This document shows, piece after piece, positions 62,218-64,000 of a stretch of DNA of 64,000 nt. Each line of letters opens with the position of its first letter. Within the stretch, counting starts at the first letter, position 1. The DNA is from Bradyrhizobium liaoningense (GTDB taxonomy: Bacteria > Pseudomonadota > Alphaproteobacteria > Rhizobiales > Xanthobacteraceae): NCBI RefSeq assembly GCF_018130785.1, contig NZ_JAFCJT010000003.1, forward strand, positions 186,001 to 250,000, in the 5' to 3' direction. A program made the translations under genes and the position numbers. The notes under the pieces were generated by a model. That model made no database searches. It had not been told where the DNA came from and saw only the letters and a list, made by a program, of their open reading frames with translations.

Positions 62218-63141
62218 TCAGGACGGCCAGCGCTGCGCCTTGCTCACCACGAAGTCGCGGAACACCTGCACGCGTGCGACCGTCTTCAACTCCTCGGGAT
62301 AGACGAAATACGTGTCGAGTTGGATCGAATCCGATTCGCCGAACAGCTGCACCAGTCGGCTCTGTTCTTCGATCAGATAGTCCGGCAGCGCCGCGATGCC
62401 GAGGCCTTGCTGGCAGGCGCGGACGAGGCCGAGGATGTTGTTCACCCTGAAATAGGCCTCGCGCGGACCAGAGCCGTTGCGGCCGGCTTCGACCAGCCAG
62501 TTGCGGTTCTGAAGATGCGGCGCGAAGTTGCCGTCGGAGAGCGTGATGATGCGGTGGGAGTCGAGCTCCTCGAGCGTGCGCGGCGTACCGAAGCGCTTGA
62601 TGTAATCAGGCGAGCAATAGGCGTGGAAGCCCATCGCGAACAGCTTGCGCTGGATGAGGTCCGGCTGCGTCGGCTTGCGGGTGCGGATCGCGACATCCGC
62701 CTCGCGCATCGACAGGTCGAGTTCCTCGTCGGTAACGATCAGCGAGATCCGGATCTCCGGATAGAGCGCAGTGAACTCGCCGAGCCGCGGGATCAGCCAG
62801 TTGATGCCGACGCCGGGCGTGGTGGTGATCTTGAGGTCGCCGCTCGGCCGCTCGCGGCTGTCGGTCAGCTTGGCGCGCGCCGCCTGGAGCTGCATGAACA
62901 CGTCATGCGCAGTGCGGAACAGCAGGTCGCCCTGCTCGGTGAGGATCAGGCCGCGGGCGTGGCGGTGGAACAGCGAAACCGAGAGCTCCTGCTCCAGCGC
63001 CGAGACCTGGCGTGACACCGCCGATTGCGACAGGCCGAGCTGCTCGCCCGCATGCGTGAAGCTGCCCGCTTCCGCCGCCGCGTGAAACACCTTCAGCTTG
63101 TCCCAATCCATATCCGTAAATCCGTCGCGTGTTCGAGGCAT
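62218..63141 (-). CDS. LysR family transcriptional regulator adjacent to trxB
   Basis: A LysR regulator, 307 residues from ATG at 63141: winged helix (about 12-75; FHAAAEAGSFTHAGEQLGLS, QSAVSRQVSALEQELSV) and effector domain (GVGINWLIPRLGEFTALYPE; GLVRACQQGLGIAALPDYLI). An alternative ATG at 63111 starts MDWDKLKVFHAAAE, lacks a separate ribosome site and would remove ten residues. It begins five bases after the trxB stop, so it is the second gene of that operon. The effector is unknown. Confidence 0.87.
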   Translation of the reverse strand: MPRTRDGFTDMDWDKLKVFHAAAEAGSFTHAGEQLGLSQSAVSRQVSALEQELSVSLFHRHARGLILTEQGDLLFRTAHDVFMQLQAARAKLTDSRERPSGDLKITTTPGVGINWLIPRLGEFTALYPEIRISLIVTDEELDLSMREADVAIRTRKPTQPDLIQRKLFAMGFHAYCSPDYIKRFGTPRTLEELDSHRIITLSDGNFAPHLQNRNWLVEAGRNGSGPREAYFRVNNILGLVRACQQGLGIAALPDYLIEEQSRLVQLFGESDSIQLDTYFVYPEELKTVARVQVFRDFVVSKAQRWPS

Positions 63142-63146
63142 GATCT

Positions 63147-64000
63147 TTATTCCGCTGCGGCGCGCTCGCTGGCGCGCAGGGCCAGGAAACGTTCGGCTTC
63201 GAGGGCTGCCATGCAACCGAGGCCGGCGGCCGTCACGGCCTGACGATAGGTCTCGTCGGCGACGTCGCCGGCGGCGAACAGGCCGGGCACCGAGGTGGCG
63301 GTCGAGTTCGGGGCGACCTCGACATAGCCCGACCGTTTCAGCTTGACCTTGTCCTTCACGAGCTCGGTCGCCGGCGCATGGCCAATGGCGATGAACACGC
63401 CGTCGGTCTTCACGTCCGTGAGCGCGCCGGTCTTGACGTTCTTCAGGCGCACATGGGTGACCTTGTTCGGGTTCTCGGTGCCGCAGATCTCGTCGACAGC
63501 TGAGTCCCAGACCACCTTGATCTTCGGGTGCTTGAACAGACGCTCCTGCAGGATGCGTTCGGCGCGGAAGTGATCGCGACGATGCACGATGGTGACCTGC
63601 GAGGCATGGTTGGTGAGGTACAGCGCTTCCTCGACTGCGGTATTGCCGCCGCCGACCACCACGACCTCCTTGTTGCGGTAGAAGAAGCCGTCGCAGGTGG
63701 CGCAGGCCGAGACGCCGCCACCCTGGAATTTCGCCTCAGAGGGCAGCCCGAGCCAGCGCGCCTGGGCGCCGGTGGCGAGGATGACGCTGTCGGCGAGATA
63801 GACGTCGCCGCTATCGCAGGTGAGGCGGAACGGCCGCTGCGAGGTGTCGAGCTTGATCACGAGGTCGGAGACGATCTTGGTGCCGACATGCACCGCCTGC
63901 TTCTCCATCTGCTCCATCAGCCAGGGGCCCTGGATCACGTCGGCGAAGCCGGGATAGTTCTCGACATCGGTGGTGATGGTGAGCTGGCCGCCCGGCTGGA
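63147..64000 (-). CDS. trxB: Thioredoxin-disulfide reductase (5' part lies outside the window)
   Basis: NADPH-dependent flavoenzyme that reduces thioredoxin. The visible 284 codons contain the redox-active ACATCDGF, the NADPH motif VVGGGNTAVEEALYL with HRR after it, and the FAD-binding C-terminal segment GLFAAGDVADETYRQAVTAA. Residues before the redox motif (QLTITTDVENYPGF) are family-typical. The normal N-terminus with GSGPAG lies beyond 64000. lysR follows after a 5-base gap. Confidence 0.95.
   Translation of the reverse strand, partial: QPGGQLTITTDVENYPGFADVIQGPWLMEQMEKQAVHVGTKIVSDLVIKLDTSQRPFRLTCDSGDVYLADSVILATGAQARWLGLPSEAKFQGGGVSACATCDGFFYRNKEVVVVGGGNTAVEEALYLTNHASQVTIVHRRDHFRAERILQERLFKHPKIKVVWDSAVDEICGTENPNKVTHVRLKNVKTGALTDVKTDGVFIAIGHAPATELVKDKVKLKRSGYVEVAPNSTATSVPGLFAAGDVADETYRQAVTAAGLGCMAALEAERFLALRASERAAAE

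Noticed and set aside
61953..62450. 165-codon plus-strand frame over the lysR 3' end with a GGAGGAGGGGG site at 62111
   Set aside because: Most of it is antisense to lysR or to its terminator. The purine-rich run looks like a ribosome site but has no sensible protein behind it; the same bases are better read as a pyrimidine motif on the minus strand.

Overview
The window is high-GC DNA from an alphaproteobacterium, most likely Bradyrhizobium or a close relative in the Nitrobacteraceae. Indicators are the gene families and pairings (trxB followed by lysR, serC followed by serA with a serC-leader RNA, UbiK-type protein, UvrB with a long N-terminal extension, PdhS-type kinase), a histidine tRNA without the G-1 base, and several families of intergenic inverted repeats. 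The genus is inferred from these traits; no search was run.

Layout. 0-7 kb: midA (cut by the left edge), lgt and a dienelactone hydrolase on the minus strand, divergent from a UbiK-type gene, then rplY, pth, ychF, a DUF4282 gene and two overlapping MaoC genes. 7-12.2 kb: small membrane proteins, an exported barrel-like protein, two NTF2-fold paralogues and two membrane paralogues of unknown role. 12.3-19 kb: uvrB, two 75-residue proteins, lysR divergent from a TauE/SafE permease, a glutathione transferase and a CWC-type zinc protein. 19-28 kb: a DUF1800/DUF1501 pair, an IsdG-like monooxygenase, an aldo/keto reductase, GNAT, PAS and GST genes, and aspartate transaminase. 28-41 kb: DUF992, an EF-G paralogue, an Xre regulator with a palindromic operator, SulP, DUF1275, an AroE family member, two periplasmic paralogues, an L-lactate dehydrogenase type flavoenzyme, glmM and an Fsr-type transporter. 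41-54 kb: two outer-membrane proteins, GST, GNAT, serC-serA, a thiolase, the 1144-residue PdhS-like kinase, a phasin and tRNA-His. 54-58 kb: a disrupted integrase beside the tRNA, an unusual proteasome-like protein in lower-GC DNA, a truncated copy of the AEC transporter 3' end, DUF4126 and the intact AEC gene. 58-64 kb: a Cys-rich exported protein, an orphan ParA, small membrane proteins, a dapA-type gene behind a structured leader, lysR and trxB (cut by the right edge).

How they work together. Housekeeping functions dominate: translation (rplY, pth, ychF, EF-G paralogue, tRNA-His), envelope (lgt, glmM, outer-membrane proteins), serine synthesis (serC-serA), DNA repair (uvrB) and redox (trxB). 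A perfect CtrA-type box lies before one outer-membrane gene, and weaker boxes lie before the PdhS-like kinase and glmM. The points most worth following are the leader before the dapA-type gene (promoter, leaderless 24-codon ORF and two terminator hairpins), the decayed integrative element at tRNA-His with its proteasome-like cargo, and a possible small RNA downstream of lysR.
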